A stretch of 64,000 bases of DNA, from positions 62,001 to 126,000 of the forward strand of contig CALLUS010000008.1 in the NCBI GenBank assembly GCA_938010435.1, given 5' to 3'. Each line of letters begins with the position of its first letter. Within the stretch, counting starts at the first letter, position 1. This DNA is from an uncultured Rhizobiaceae group bacterium (GTDB lineage: Bacteria; Pseudomonadota; Alphaproteobacteria; Rhizobiales; Rhizobiaceae). The notes beneath the pieces were generated by a model. That model made no database searches. It saw nothing but the letters and a program-made list of their open reading frames with translations, and had not been told where the DNA came from. Positions 38,566 to 48,982 of the stretch are shown here, piece by piece. The translations under genes and the position numbers were made by a program.

Positions 38566-39713
38566 TATCGCCGAGAAATTCTGTCAAATTGTTTTAGGGT
38601 TGGCGGTTGTCGCCACCAAAAACCAGGCTTTTGTACGGTGTCAAATCCGATATCGTAAATCCGTCTAAGGTATTCTCGATCAAATTCCAACGCTGACTTT
38701 GGAGGAGGAATATTATCTGGAATAGCAGTCAATTGGAACTTCGTGCCAGAATTTTGCGCTCTGACATATCCCCGATACACAACCTGTTGGGTGAGTTCTC
38801 TCGTCAAAGCAGCCACTGACTTGGTCGCGAGATCTTGAAGGTTTGGAGATACGGCTTCGAAAGCGTCTTCCAATGCAAGAGATCCGTTTACAATGACATA
38901 TAATTCACGTGATTTTGCACGACTTTGAAATAGAAAGTCGCTGATCAGCACAGGCGCTTTTATGCCGCCATCCACATGAGCCTGCCGCAGTTGAACACCA
39001 CGTTTTGGTTTGATATAAACAGGTGGAAACAGGACTGGGATTGCTGCTGAAGCGCGTAATACCTTTTGAAACAACTGCAACGAGTTGGTTCGCCCCTCTG
39101 CACCACCACCCGCCAATAAGCCCATGTCCCAGACCACAAGCTCTTTGGAATCCAAGTTGGTTGTTGCGACAAAAAGCCGACGGCCCTTTGAATGTTCAGC
39201 AGCGATGTCTGCCAACAGTTCAGCTGTCATGTATTTTTCAATACGACGCTTGAGTGGGCTATTGTCTAAAAGGCTATCTGAGAAAAATCCTCCAATTCCA
39301 CGGTCTTTGAGGATGTCAGATTCTTTAGGGTTTACATAAAGTTCTTTCAGAAGAGCGTCGTATTTTGGGCCCAGAAACGCAAAGACAGACATCAAAGCGC
39401 CCGTTGATACACCTGTGACAATATCAAATTTTGGTCTGCGTCCGGTTTTAGTCCAGCCGTTTAAAACACCAACACCATAGGCGCCATCAACGCCGCCGCC
39501 TGACAATGCCAGAATGGTCAGACGGTCTTTGGGGCCGATAATGGAATTATTTGCATTTTGAACTTCAACATCATTTACGGCAACCGCTTCACTTGGCTCA
39601 AGACCGCGTGTATCAGGACTTTCTGCAGGTCTGATCACACAACCTGCCAACAAAAGCATGATGATTGGGAAAGCCAAAAATTTGATCCGTTTGGTGATCA
39701 ATACACAATCCAC
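38565..39713 (-). CDS. Patatin-like phospholipase, putative lipoprotein
   Basis: 382 residues. The N terminus has a lipobox (MLLLAGCVIRP, Cys at ~residue 25), so the protein is probably lipid-anchored. The patatin domain shows the oxyanion loop LALSGGGVDGAYGVGVL, the nucleophile in GVSTGALMS (GxSxG) and the catalytic Asp in VDGGIKAP. It would hydrolyse acyl esters of lipids in the periplasm or outer membrane. Co-directional and overlapping with a methyltransferase gene, which has no obvious functional link. Confidence 0.9.
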   Translation of the reverse strand: MDCVLITKRIKFLAFPIIMLLLAGCVIRPAESPDTRGLEPSEAVAVNDVEVQNANNSIIGPKDRLTILALSGGGVDGAYGVGVLNGWTKTGRRPKFDIVTGVSTGALMSVFAFLGPKYDALLKELYVNPKESDILKDRGIGGFFSDSLLDNSPLKRRIEKYMTAELLADIAAEHSKGRRLFVATTNLDSKELVVWDMGLLAGGGAEGRTNSLQLFQKVLRASAAIPVLFPPVYIKPKRGVQLRQAHVDGGIKAPVLISDFLFQSRAKSRELYVIVNGSLALEDAFEAVSPNLQDLATKSVAALTRELTQQVVYRGYVRAQNSGTKFQLTAIPDNIPPPKSALEFDREYLRRIYDIGFDTVQKPGFWWRQPPTLKQFDRISRR

Positions 39714-39834
39714 TCAAAACACACTTTAGATCTCGGGTTGTTGTGAACCTACTGCAAGGTTCGGTTTGAGAAAAGCACTCAGCGTGTAATTTGTTAACGT
39801 TGGTTAACCATGTCGATATGACAATCCAGATATT

Positions 39835-39866
39835 AAAAAGGCGCTACTGTTTCCAGCAACGCCTTT
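39835..39866 (-). terminator. Intrinsic terminator after pnp
   Basis: On the minus strand AAAGGCGTTGCTG pairs (with a few G-U pairs) with CAGTAGCGCCTTT around a GAAA tetraloop, followed by further T. It lies ~50 bp after the pnp stop. Confidence 0.85.
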
Positions 39867-39915
39867 CAATCAATTTAAATGTGCAGACATAAGCCACACA
39901 CTGAAAACAAAGTGC

Positions 39916-42045
39916 TTATTCTTCGCCTTCATCGTCTGCGAATTCTTCGCCAGTTTCCTGATCGACAACTTTCATGGAAAGGCGAACCTTACCACGATCG
40001 TCAAAGCCCATCAGTTTAACCCAGACTTTATCGCCTTCGCTGACAACATCCGTTGTCTTCCCAACGCGTTCATCAGCCAGTTGCGAAATATGTACGAGGC
40101 CATCTTTCGCACCGAAAAAGTTTACAAATGCGCCAAAGTCCACTGTCTTCACAACAGTACCTTCGTAGATCACACCAACTTCCGGATCATCAGTGATGGA
40201 ACGTATCCATTTTACAGCAGCTTCGATTTCCTTACCAGAAGAAGAAGCAACCTTCACCATACCATCGTCTTCAATGCTGACTTTAGCACCAGTCTTTTCA
40301 ACGATTTCACGGATCACTTTACCGCCCGAACCAATCACTTCACGGATTTTGTCCGTGGGAATTTTGAAGCTTTCGATGCGTGGTGCGAACTCACCGAGTT
40401 CTGCACGACCTTCAGTCAAAGCATTCGCCATTTCACCAAGAATATGGATACGACCGTCTTTCGCCTGATCGAGAGCCACTTTCATGATCTCTTCAGTGAT
40501 ACCAGTGATTTTGATATCCATCTGCAAAGACGTGATGCCTTCTGATGTACCTGCCACTTTGAAGTCCATGTCGCCGAGATGATCTTCATCACCAAGGATG
40601 TCGGACAAGACAGCGTAATCATCGCCTTCTTTGATCAAGCCCATTGCGATACCAGCGACAGGTGCTTTCAACGGAACGCCAGCGTCCATGAACGCAAGTG
40701 ATGTGCCGCAAACTGTTGCCATAGATGATGAACCGTTTGATTCAGTAATCTCTGACACTGCACGCAATGTGTACGGAAACTCTTCCTTGTTTGGAAGAAC
40801 CGCACGAACCGCACGCCAAGCCAATTTACCATGACCGATTTCACGGCGTGATGTGAAACCAATACGACCTGTTTCACCAACTGAGTATGGAGGGAAGTTG
40901 TAATGCAACAGGAAGTTCTCTTTGTAGGTTCCTGTTAGCGCATCGATGAATTGTTCATCATCACCTGTGCCCAAAGTAGCGACAACGATTGCTTGTGTTT
41001 CACCACGGGTGAACAAAGCAGAACCGTGTGTTCTTGGCAGGATGCCAACTTCAGATTCAATTGCGCGAACTGTTGAAAGATCGCGACCATCAATACGTTT
41101 TTTAGTTTTGATGATTGAGCCGCGAACAACTTTCGCCTGCACTGATTTGAACACTTCACCAAGCGTGTTGGTTTCTTGCTCAGTAGATTCCTCGGACAAG
41201 AATTTCTCTTTGGCTTTTGCTTTTGCTGCGTCCAAAGCAACATAACGATCTTGCTTATCAGCGATTGTGTAAGCTTTGTCGATGTCTTTACCGACCAGCT
41301 TTTCAACTTTCGCCATCAAATCAGAATTGTCTGGTGCGATGTGCTCGCGTGGCTCTTTTGCGCATTTTTCAGCAAGAGCAATCACAGCGTCGATAACAGG
41401 CTGGAATTCTTTGTGACCAAACATCACTGCGCCAAGCATAACTTCTTCGCCGAGAATTTTTGCTTCTGATTCCACCATTAAGACGGCGTCATTTGTACCA
41501 GCAACAACAAGGTCGAGATCGCTCTCATCCATTTCGTCGATATTCGGGTTCAAGACATACTCGCCATCAATCAAGCCAACGCGTGCGCCACCGATTGGGC
41601 CTTGGAAAGGCACGCCGGACAATGTTAACGCAGCAGATGTTGCTATCATTGCAACGATGTCGGGGTTGTTTTCCATATCGTGCGACAGAACAGTACAAGT
41701 GACCTGAGTGTCATTCTTGTAGCCATCAGCAAACAATGGACGGATCGGGCGGTCGATCAAACGGCAAACAAGTGTTTCGTTTTCTGATGGACGTGCTTCG
41801 CGTTTAAAGAAGCCACCTGGGATTTTACCAGCGGCGTATGCTTTTTCGATGTAGTTCACGGTTAGCGGGAAGAAGTCGAGACCCGGCTTTGGCTGAAATT
41901 GTGAAACAACGTTACACATAACGGTTGTTTCACCGTAAGTAACAATTACGGAGCCGTGAGCTTGACGAGCAACTTGGCCCGCTTCAAGCGTGAGCGGACG
42001 TCCGCCCCATTCAATTTCCACGACATGTTTTTCAAACATTGACAT
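39916..42045 (-). CDS. pnp: Polyribonucleotide nucleotidyltransferase (PNPase)
   Basis: 709 residues. Two RNase PH-like domains (~1-235 and ~310-545; [28 protein letters not shown] and [17 protein letters not shown]), a helical linker, KH domain (~555-615, [22 protein letters not shown]) and S1 domain (~620-690, [22 protein letters not shown]). It ends with an acidic tail. It degrades RNA 3'-5' by phosphorolysis. The first ATG has GAAGGAAA at a good distance. It follows rpsO, as in many bacteria. Confidence 0.98.
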   Translation of the reverse strand: MSMFEKHVVEIEWGGRPLTLEAGQVARQAHGSVIVTYGETTVMCNVVSQFQPKPGLDFFPLTVNYIEKAYAAGKIPGGFFKREARPSENETLVCRLIDRPIRPLFADGYKNDTQVTCTVLSHDMENNPDIVAMIATSAALTLSGVPFQGPIGGARVGLIDGEYVLNPNIDEMDESDLDLVVAGTNDAVLMVESEAKILGEEVMLGAVMFGHKEFQPVIDAVIALAEKCAKEPREHIAPDNSDLMAKVEKLVGKDIDKAYTIADKQDRYVALDAAKAKAKEKFLSEESTEQETNTLGEVFKSVQAKVVRGSIIKTKKRIDGRDLSTVRAIESEVGILPRTHGSALFTRGETQAIVVATLGTGDDEQFIDALTGTYKENFLLHYNFPPYSVGETGRIGFTSRREIGHGKLAWRAVRAVLPNKEEFPYTLRAVSEITESNGSSSMATVCGTSLAFMDAGVPLKAPVAGIAMGLIKEGDDYAVLSDILGDEDHLGDMDFKVAGTSEGITSLQMDIKITGITEEIMKVALDQAKDGRIHILGEMANALTEGRAELGEFAPRIESFKIPTDKIREVIGSGGKVIREIVEKTGAKVSIEDDGMVKVASSSGKEIEAAVKWIRSITDDPEVGVIYEGTVVKTVDFGAFVNFFGAKDGLVHISQLADERVGKTTDVVSEGDKVWVKLMGFDDRGKVRLSMKVVDQETGEEFADDEGEE

Positions 42046-42445
42046 TCAATAGTTTCCTTCGTGTGCGGCCACACGGCGCCTATCGCCGGGTGCACGAACC
42101 GCACATATTTCTAGTTCTTGGTAAAAATGTGCCTTGCATGAACCGCAACAAACAATGCGCTCAAACCCGATAACAATTTCAAGAAAGGTGGTGGTGTTCA
42201 AAGCAACCACTTTGCATAATTTGCCGTTTCATCTCGCACCATCCGGCGCAACGTACAAAAGGGCAAATATCCCTTCTTTGGGGTCTATCGAGGGCAAGAC
42301 AATAAGAAGCACTTATGTGCTGCTGACAATCCTGCCCCTATCCACTTCAGACCATTTCTACCAATTTTGAGACGCTAACAGAATGAGAGGTCTCAAACAA
42401 CAAGCGGCGAAACCTGCATTGGTCCGCCGCCTGAATTCTTCATAT
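42046..42445 (-). other. rpsO-pnp spacer with hairpins
   Basis: 400 bp between rpsO and pnp. Near rpsO, GCGGCG and CGCCGC arms (about 42405-42434) form a hairpin followed by TTGTTGTTT on the minus strand, a possible weak terminator or processing site. Close to pnp, CGGCG/CGCCG at 42074-42088 forms a short hairpin. In other bacteria a leader stem of pnp is cut by RNase III for autoregulation; whether either hairpin has that role is unknown. No ORF with support is seen. Confidence 0.45.
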
Positions 42446-42715
42446 CTATCGGCGAATACCGAGGCTCGTAATGAGCTTCTTATAACGCTCTTCGTCTTTA
42501 CGCTTCGTATAATCGAGAAGCGAACGACGTGTTGCCACCATTTTCAAAAGACCACGACGGGAATGGTTATCCTTTTTATGACCTTTGAAATGTTCGGTAA
42601 GATTGTTGATCCGCTCTGTGAGGATTGCAACTTGCACCTCAGGTGATCCGGAATCACCGTCTACAATGGCATATTCTTTAATTAATTCAGCTTTGCGCTC
42701 AGGCGTAATCGACAT
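42446..42715 (-). CDS. rpsO: Ribosomal protein uS15
   Basis: 89 residues, the usual length: [66 protein letters not shown]. It binds 16S rRNA early in 30S assembly and often regulates its own translation through its leader. GGAGTATC lies shortly before the ATG (minus strand). Confidence 0.98.
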   Translation of the reverse strand: MSITPERKAELIKEYAIVDGDSGSPEVQVAILTERINNLTEHFKGHKKDNHSRRGLLKMVATRRSLLDYTKRKDEERYKKLITSLGIRR

Positions 42716-42876
42716 CGGGATACTCCTATATATATATGGGTAAAAAGACGCCTAAGCCGAGATGTCGTCCAGCATAGGCCGAGAATGTGCTTGTGGCACG
42801 CGGGCGATATAAGCTTGATTGATACAAAACGCAAGAGTGACGCAAACTGGCTTTAGACCGCGTAAGGAGATTTCAA

Positions 42877-43302
42877 TTGCACACAGCGCGCCTTATTCCC
42901 GAACTTTATTGCACTGATATCACAACCAGCCTGCTCTTCTATGTGGATCTAATTGGGTTTGAAATTCTTTGGGAAAGGAAAGAGGAGAAGTTTGTTTATC
43001 TTGACCTCAATGGTGCGCAGCTGATGTTGGAAGAACAAACCTTCGATGCTACTTCAGAACGAACCTGGTGGACGGGGCCGGCTCAACTTCCGTTAGGGCG
43101 CGGTATCAATTTCGAAATTGCTGTGGATGACGTAAACCACCTGTATGAACGGGTTATCGAAGCGAAATGTCCGGTTTTCCGAGAAATCGAAAATAAATGG
43201 TATCAAACCGGTGAAATTCAATCTGGCAACAGGCAGTTTCTTGTTCAAGATCCTGATGGTTATCTTCTGCGATTTGCGGGCGCGTTGGGTGAACGCAGCT
43301 AA
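42877..43302 (+). CDS. VOC family protein (glyoxalase/bleomycin resistance type)
   Basis: 141 residues starting at TTG 42877, supported by AAGGAGA seven bases upstream. It begins LIPELYCTDITTSLLFYVDLIGFEILWERKEE and ends FLVQDPDGYLLRFAGALG, with a Glu in the last strand region replaced by a more hydrophobic context. It is of the BLMA/bleomycin-binding type, without a clear full metal site. Divergent from rpsO and convergent with the GH25 gene. Confidence 0.83.
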   Translation: MHTARLIPELYCTDITTSLLFYVDLIGFEILWERKEEKFVYLDLNGAQLMLEEQTFDATSERTWWTGPAQLPLGRGINFEIAVDDVNHLYERVIEAKCPVFREIENKWYQTGEIQSGNRQFLVQDPDGYLLRFAGALGERS

Positions 43303-43339
43303 TGGCGAAGAGATCATATCAGATTCACCAACCTTACAT

Positions 43340-44134
43340 TTACCGCGTGTTTCGCTTTAACCAGCTGCTCCACTGCGCACTGCTACCATTGAATGCATTG
43401 ATATCAACCGGGCCTTCTATTCCAGGAATTTTACCGGTTCCTGTATATTGCCAAAACACCCATGGGCGACGTCCGTAAATGTATTTTGGTTCGGCTTTCA
43501 CCGAACGCAACCAATATTGAAAACCCGGCAATTCACCATTAGCAAGATTTTCAGCGTGAAAATCGACTGTCGTGTAAATAATTGGTTTTTGTCCATAATG
43601 CCGTTCGATGATTTTCAACCATCGACCAAGATGATTAACGACTGTGGAAGGCGAAGGCCGTCTTTTACAAGAAGGAGATTTCGGATTCCATTCCACATCG
43701 AGAATGGGTGGGAGCGCTGAATCACTCTTTGGAACTGTACGTATATAATTGGCTGCCTGCGCCTCAGGTGTCGCGCAGAAATAATAGAAATGATAAGCTG
43801 ACCTTGGCACCCCTGCCCTGCGCGTATCGCGCCAGAACTCGGCAAACCTTATATCACGATCATCTTTGCCTTCGGTGGCTTTAACAAATGCAAAATTGAC
43901 GCCTACGCGTTTCACTGTGCGCCAGTTAATCGCTTTGTTGTGACGGGATAGATCAATGCCATGAACGACAAATTCTTTCGGCTGCTTTCCTTGGATTTTA
44001 ACCGGGTCAAAATCACCATATTTCAGATGATCAACCGTTTTAACGCGCAACGCTTTTTCAATGGAATAGTCCGCTTGGGTGCAGGCGGTCAGTGCGACGG
44101 TCACAAGAGATAATAGAATATGAGCAAGTTTCAT
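43340..44134 (-). CDS. GH25 lysozyme-like lipoprotein
   Basis: 264 residues. Signal peptide with lipobox LTAC (Cys at ~18). The GH25 (Cellosyl/Chalaropsis-type) barrel is visible: VHGIDLSRHNKAINW, VNFAFVKATEGKDDRD, SAYHFYYFCATPEAQA, LPPILDVEWNP (the catalytic Asp/Glu pair) and PWVFWQYTGTGKIPGIEGPVDINAFNG. It would cleave the glycan strands of peptidoglycan. Chromosomal lipoprotein forms are common in Rhizobiales. Downstream of phaA on the same strand, with its own probable promoter in a 133-bp gap. Confidence 0.9.
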   Translation of the reverse strand: MKLAHILLSLVTVALTACTQADYSIEKALRVKTVDHLKYGDFDPVKIQGKQPKEFVVHGIDLSRHNKAINWRTVKRVGVNFAFVKATEGKDDRDIRFAEFWRDTRRAGVPRSAYHFYYFCATPEAQAANYIRTVPKSDSALPPILDVEWNPKSPSCKRRPSPSTVVNHLGRWLKIIERHYGQKPIIYTTVDFHAENLANGELPGFQYWLRSVKAEPKYIYGRRPWVFWQYTGTGKIPGIEGPVDINAFNGSSAQWSSWLKRNTR

Positions 44135-44267
44135 TTATAGTCCATTCCAATGCCAATCGCCCTGAAAACGAAATCTGTATATCTCCCCATGCTTCTACAT
44201 GCGGTTGGTATGGTTAACGAAACCTGAATGCGCCTTACATTTAGTCATCAATTGCATCAACTTTTCA

Positions 44268-45452
44268 CTAGCGTTCAACGCACATGGCAACGCCCATACC
44301 GCCGCCAATGCACAATGTGGCCAAGCCCTTTTTTGCATCACGCCGTTTCATCTCATGCAGAAGAGTGGTCAATACACGCGCGCCTGAAGCACCGATTGGA
44401 TGACCAATTGCAATCGCACCACCATTCACATTTACTTTTTCAGTATCCCAACCCATTTCTTTGTTCACAGCACATGCTTGGGCGGAAAACGCTTCGTTTG
44501 CCTCGATCAAATCAAGCTCGCTGGCCGTCCATCCCGCTCGTTCCAGTGCGCGACGAGATGCCGGAATTGGACCTGTTCCCATTATGGCCGGATCAACACC
44601 TGCCGTTGCCCGGGACGCTATACGTGCCAATGGTTCTAAGCCACGCTTGTCTGCTTCCGCTTGCGACATCAACACTAATGCCGCAGCGCCATCATTTATG
44701 CCGGATGCGTTGGCAGCCGTTACCGTGCCTTCTTTGTCGAACGCAGGTCGCATACCCGAAATGCCTTCCAATGTGGCCCCGTGACGAATGTACTCATCTT
44801 GGTCCAAGAGCGTTTCACTCTTTCGGTTCTTTACACTAACTGCTGCAATCTCATCGTTAAAACGTCCGGCACTTTGTGCAGCTTCTGCTTTGTTTTGAGA
44901 CGACACAGCAAAAGCATCCTGCGCTTCACGAGTGATCTGAAATTTTTCAGCCACATTCTCTGCGGTAACACCCATATGATAGCCGTTAAAGGCGTCCCAA
45001 AGTCCGTCCTTGATCATCGTATCAATCATCTGGAAGTCACCCATACGTTGACCACTGCGCATGTGCTGGCAATGAGGTGATAGGGACATGCTTTCTTGTC
45101 CACCAGCAACAACGATATTCGCATCTCCACCTTCAATTTGTTGCATCCCCAAAGCAACAGCCCGTAAACCGGAACCACATACTTGATTGAGACTCCAAGC
45201 GGATGCTTCCTTGGGAACGCCCGCAGCCATTGCTGCTTGGCGGGCAGGATTTTGCCCCTGACCAGCCGTTAGAACCTGACCCAGAACAACTTCTTCAACT
45301 TCTTTGCTGTCGATACCAGCCCGCGCAATTGCCGCTTCAATAGCGATACGGCCCAATTCGTGCGCCGGTACGCTGGCGAACGCCCCATTAAAACTTCCAA
45401 CAGGCGTTCTTGCTGCAGAAACGATGACAACCGAGTTTGCGTGTTTTGACAT
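44268..45452 (-). CDS. phaA: Acetyl-CoA C-acetyltransferase
   Basis: 394 residues from the ATG at 45452; the frame stays open upstream but thiolases start here ([19 protein letters not shown]). The nucleophile is in [10 protein letters not shown] (~residue 90), the His in [18 protein letters not shown] and the second Cys in [12 protein letters not shown]. Length and motifs fit biosynthetic thiolase condensing two acetyl-CoA for PHB or ketone metabolism. No phaB is next to it, so the symbol is by similarity. Confidence 0.92.
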   Translation of the reverse strand: MSKHANSVVIVSAARTPVGSFNGAFASVPAHELGRIAIEAAIARAGIDSKEVEEVVLGQVLTAGQGQNPARQAAMAAGVPKEASAWSLNQVCGSGLRAVALGMQQIEGGDANIVVAGGQESMSLSPHCQHMRSGQRMGDFQMIDTMIKDGLWDAFNGYHMGVTAENVAEKFQITREAQDAFAVSSQNKAEAAQSAGRFNDEIAAVSVKNRKSETLLDQDEYIRHGATLEGISGMRPAFDKEGTVTAANASGINDGAAALVLMSQAEADKRGLEPLARIASRATAGVDPAIMGTGPIPASRRALERAGWTASELDLIEANEAFSAQACAVNKEMGWDTEKVNVNGGAIAIGHPIGASGARVLTTLLHEMKRRDAKKGLATLCIGGGMGVAMCVER

Positions 45453-45662
45453 AATTATGAGGTTCCAGAAGATGTTACAAATACCAACACCATTCATATA
45501 GGCGATGACGGCGCGAGAAAAGTCGCGCAGGTCTATACACCAATGCAAAACATAATAGTGTGCAAAAACGCACTTGTTATAGACGAGCCATAAGCTATCG
45601 TCTTTCTATGATCGTGAGATCAGTTCCAAAGTGCAGTGCAAAACACGTGTTCGGGGTATAAA

Positions 45663-48434
45663 TTGCAGCAAGACAGCACACTAGCTGATGCCAACAGACC
45701 GTTAGACCGCAATTTGTTGCGATATGTCTGGCGACATACACGGGCTGAGCAAATTTGGGTTCTTTGCGTCATTTTAGCGTCCATGCCGACCTATTTTTTG
45801 GTTTTGGATCTTCCCGTTCGCATTATCAACCAGCCGATACAGGGCGTTGGTTTTGAGATTGCTGGCGCTACACAACAATTTCTTGACTTTACGCTTTCTT
45901 TGCCCGGATTCTTGGGGGGCAAAGAATATGTGCTTTTTGAAGGTTTCGAGCTGGAACGCTGGCCATATCTTATTGCCCTGAGCACCCTCTTTTTGGGTCT
46001 CGTTTGCGTCAATGGGCTCTTTAAATTCTACATCAACACATACAAAGGGCGCTTGGGTGAGCGGATGCTGCGCCGCATGCGTTATCAACTGACAGACCGC
46101 GTCTTGCGCTTTCCAATTCGTCATTTCAAACGCGTTAAAGGGTCCGAAATTGCATCCATGGTGAAGGATGAGATCGAACCGTTTGGTGAGTTCATTGGTG
46201 ACGCCTTTGTTCAACCCGTCTATTTGGGCGGGCAAGCACTCGTGGCATTTATATTCATTCTCAGTCAAAGCTTTTGGCTGGGGATGATTGCAGTTGCTAT
46301 TATTGCTATTCAGGTCACGCTCATTCCGTATTTGCGCAGGCGCGTTCTTGAATTGGGCAGAATGCGCCAATTGACCGCACGTCTTCTATCCGGTCGCATT
46401 GGTGAAATCGTTGATGGAATTTCCTCCATTCACGTAAACGACACATCAAACTATGAACGCGCTGAACTCTCTAGTAGGTTGAGCAAGATATTCTTCATTC
46501 GCTACGAACTTTATCAGCGGAAGTTTTTCATCAAGTTTATCAATAATTTCTTGGCGCAATTAACACCATTTCTATTTTACGTTGTGGGTGGTTATTTTGC
46601 GATCCGGGGCACACTTAATGTTGGCCAATTGATTGGTGTGATAAACGCCTACAAAGATCTCCCATCCCCCATCAACGGGTTGATTATGTGGGATCAGAAA
46701 CGCGTCGATATCAATATAAAATATGCGCAGATCGTGGAGCAATTTAACGTCAAAGATATTTCAGATGCTGAATTGCAACAACACAGCTACGATCCCGTAG
46801 AACCTTTGAGTGGTGAAATAACTGTCAGCAATTTGACTGTGATCGACGATACCGGAACGGCACTTGTAGAAGATGCGGACTTTACATTGGGTATCAATGA
46901 AATTGCATGTGCCATCGGCCCTCTCGGATCAGGCGCTGGTGCTACAGCAGATACTTTGGCCGGATTGATGAATCCGACTTCCGGGCGAATGTCATTGAAC
47001 GGACGTCAACTGAAAGACCTTCCCCAACGGATTCGAGGCCGAAGATTTTCTTACTGTGGCAGTGACGCTTATTTGCCTCAATCAACACTTCTAGACACGC
47101 TGCTCTATGTGAACAAACATGTGCCATTGCGGGAAACAGACGGATCAAATATCCCCGAACCATTGCACCCGAAAACGCAAGCCGAAGCAAAAGCATCCGG
47201 CAACAGTTTGCTCGATTATTATTCAGATTGGGTTGACTACGAAGCAATGGGCATTTCGGGACCGGAAGAAATTTACGGAAAAGTTCGCGATGTGTTGGAC
47301 GTGGTTGAAATGGGGGAAACAGTTTACGAACTGGCCATGCGTCAAACACTCGATCCAAAATTACACCCGGAACTTACCAGCAAGCTTGTGGATATGCGCA
47401 AAGTATTACGCGAACACATTGATGATTCTGAAATCAGCAACTTAGTCGAGGTTTGGGATTGGAACGGATATAACGAACACGCAACAATCGCTGAAAACCT
47501 GTTGTTTGGTACAGCCGTTGAAACAGATGATGTAAAATCGAGTCAGCTCGTCGCAAACGAGTATCTTCGTTCGGTTATGAAAAAGGACGGGTTGGACGAA
47601 GCCATGTTCGAGATGGGTGTGGAACTTGCCGAAACCGCGATCGAATTGTTTGCGGACTTATCTCCTGATAATCCATTTTTTGAACAGTTGAACTTCATGA
47701 CACCTGAACAGTTGGAGCTTTATGGCCCGATTGTTTCGCGGGCTAAAGAAAAAGGGTTTGAAGGTATCAATGAATTGGACCGTCGGATGTTGCTTCGACT
47801 GCCCTTCGACTATGTTGAGCCGCGCAACCGCCTCAGACTTTTAGACAAAAAACTGCAAGACAGAATTCTACTTGCACGACATGATTTTCACAAAAATTTA
47901 CCTCTCGATATGCAAGGCGAGATCGCGGTCTATGAGTTGAACACCTACAATGCATATAATTCTGTTCAAGATAATATACTCTTCGGGCGTGTGGCTTACG
48001 GCTCTTCCAACGGCCCTGAGAAAGTGAGAGCCCTGATTAAGGCATTGCTGCGTAAAAACGGTATGGATGATGACCTGTTTAGAGCAGGATTAGACTTTGA
48101 TATCGGCACCGGTGGTAAACGCTTGTCCGAAGCGCAAAGACAGCGACTCATTTTGGCGCGCGGGTTGCTCAAAGGCGCTGACCTCATGGTTATTAATAGA
48201 GGGTTGAATGCCTTGGACGCAAAGTCCCAAGAAGTGCTTATCAAAAAAGTTCTTGCGCGAGCACGCGGGGAAAACGGCAACAAACCGTTTGGTCTGTTCT
48301 GGGTGCTCACTTCTCCAAGAGTGGCTGAAGCTTTTGATCAGGTCTTTGTCTTCCGCAGACAAAAGCTTACGGCCACAGGGCATTCAAGCATTCTGGAAGA
48401 TTCTGATGATTTTTATAAACAATTGGTGGCATGA
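45663..48434 (+). CDS. ABC-exporter-like membrane protein with degenerate nucleotide-binding domain and large insertion
   Basis: 923 residues from TTG 45663, which has GGGG six bases before it; a GTG at 45636 is the alternative start. An exporter-type membrane domain (~20-330, several helices, VLRFPIRHFKRVKGSEIASMVKDEIEP) precedes an NBD (~380-915). The NBD has lost the key residues: Walker A reads GPLGSGAGAT (no Lys-Ser/Thr, ~419-428), the signature is LSEAQ (~821-825), Walker B ends VINRG (Asp to Asn, Glu to Arg, ~845-846) and the H-loop reads LTSP. About 300 residues are inserted between Q-loop and signature; three lid-like motifs occur (TLLDTLLYV, TIAENLLFG, SVQDNILFG). ATP hydrolysis is therefore doubtful. 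It heads a cyclic-nucleotide gene cluster; transport or sensing role unknown. Confidence 0.85.
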   Translation: MQQDSTLADANRPLDRNLLRYVWRHTRAEQIWVLCVILASMPTYFLVLDLPVRIINQPIQGVGFEIAGATQQFLDFTLSLPGFLGGKEYVLFEGFELERWPYLIALSTLFLGLVCVNGLFKFYINTYKGRLGERMLRRMRYQLTDRVLRFPIRHFKRVKGSEIASMVKDEIEPFGEFIGDAFVQPVYLGGQALVAFIFILSQSFWLGMIAVAIIAIQVTLIPYLRRRVLELGRMRQLTARLLSGRIGEIVDGISSIHVNDTSNYERAELSSRLSKIFFIRYELYQRKFFIKFINNFLAQLTPFLFYVVGGYFAIRGTLNVGQLIGVINAYKDLPSPINGLIMWDQKRVDINIKYAQIVEQFNVKDISDAELQQHSYDPVEPLSGEITVSNLTVIDDTGTALVEDADFTLGINEIACAIGPLGSGAGATADTLAGLMNPTSGRMSLNGRQLKDLPQRIRGRRFSYCGSDAYLPQSTLLDTLLYVNKHVPLRETDGSNIPEPLHPKTQAEAKASGNSLLDYYSDWVDYEAMGISGPEEIYGKVRDVLDVVEMGETVYELAMRQTLDPKLHPELTSKLVDMRKVLREHIDDSEISNLVEVWDWNGYNEHATIAENLLFGTAVETDDVKSSQLVANEYLRSVMKKDGLDEAMFEMGVELAETAIELFADLSPDNPFFEQLNFMTPEQLELYGPIVSRAKEKGFEGINELDRRMLLRLPFDYVEPRNRLRLLDKKLQDRILLARHDFHKNLPLDMQGEIAVYELNTYNAYNSVQDNILFGRVAYGSSNGPEKVRALIKALLRKNGMDDDLFRAGLDFDIGTGGKRLSEAQRQRLILARGLLKGADLMVINRGLNALDAKSQEVLIKKVLARARGENGNKPFGLFWVLTSPRVAEAFDQVFVFRRQKLTATGHSSILEDSDDFYKQLVA

Positions 48435-48481
48435 AATGTTATCCACCCGAAATGAACGCAGACGAAAGAAGGGGAAACACA

Positions 48482-48958
48482 ATGAGTAAGTTGAAGGATG
48501 AAGTCGACCTTTTACGCTCGATACCTATGTTGGCAAATTTGCCGGCCAATAAATTGAAGCTGTTGGCCTTTGCTTCTGATCGGGTTTCGTATGAAAAAGG
48601 CGACACCCTCTTTCACCAGGGTGACGATGCTGATGCTGCCTATATTGTTATTTCAGGGTGTGCTGATGTTCTTGTTTCAGCAGATGGGGATTCTGAAGCG
48701 ACTGCTGTTGCGCAATTGGGCCCCAACTCTGTAATCGGCGATATGGCAATATTGTGTGACATTCCAAGAACAGCAACCATTCGCACTTGCGAAAAGCTGG
48801 ATGCTTTGAAAATTCATAAAGACCACATGCTGGATATGATGAAAGAAAGCCCAACGCTTGCATTGGCTGTTTTGAAAGAGATTGTTCAGCGTTTGGCAAA
48901 AACCACTCAAGATCTTTCTGAAGCCCGCGAAGAAGTTGCAAGGTTGCAAACAGGATGA
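48482..48958 (+). CDS. Stand-alone cyclic nucleotide-binding domain protein
   Basis: 158 residues from ATG 48482 (AAGGGG upstream; the frame's earlier ATG at 48431 is less likely). The CAP-type beta-barrel occupies ~15-130: GDTLFHQGDDADAAYIVISGCADVLV, then the phosphate-binding cassette GPNSVIGDMAILCDIPRTATIRT, where Gly, Glu-like and Arg-Thr positions are broadly kept (the Glu position is Asp in IGDMA). There is no HTH, only a C-terminal helix (LSEAREEVARLQ). It is thus a cAMP/cGMP reader, not a transcription factor. It lies 48 bp after the ABC-like gene. Confidence 0.9.
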   Translation: MSKLKDEVDLLRSIPMLANLPANKLKLLAFASDRVSYEKGDTLFHQGDDADAAYIVISGCADVLVSADGDSEATAVAQLGPNSVIGDMAILCDIPRTATIRTCEKLDALKIHKDHMLDMMKESPTLALAVLKEIVQRLAKTTQDLSEAREEVARLQTG

Positions 48959-48982
48959 ATTTGAAACCCGCAGTTCTGGAGA

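Noticed and set aside
44228-44839. 203-codon + strand frame opposite the acetyl-CoA acetyltransferase
   Set aside because: His/Pro/Leu-rich shadow of a thiolase with intact catalytic motifs.
45774-46370. 198-codon minus-strand frame within the ABC-like gene
   Set aside because: No family features, no RBS, and the opposite strand codes for a convincing membrane domain.
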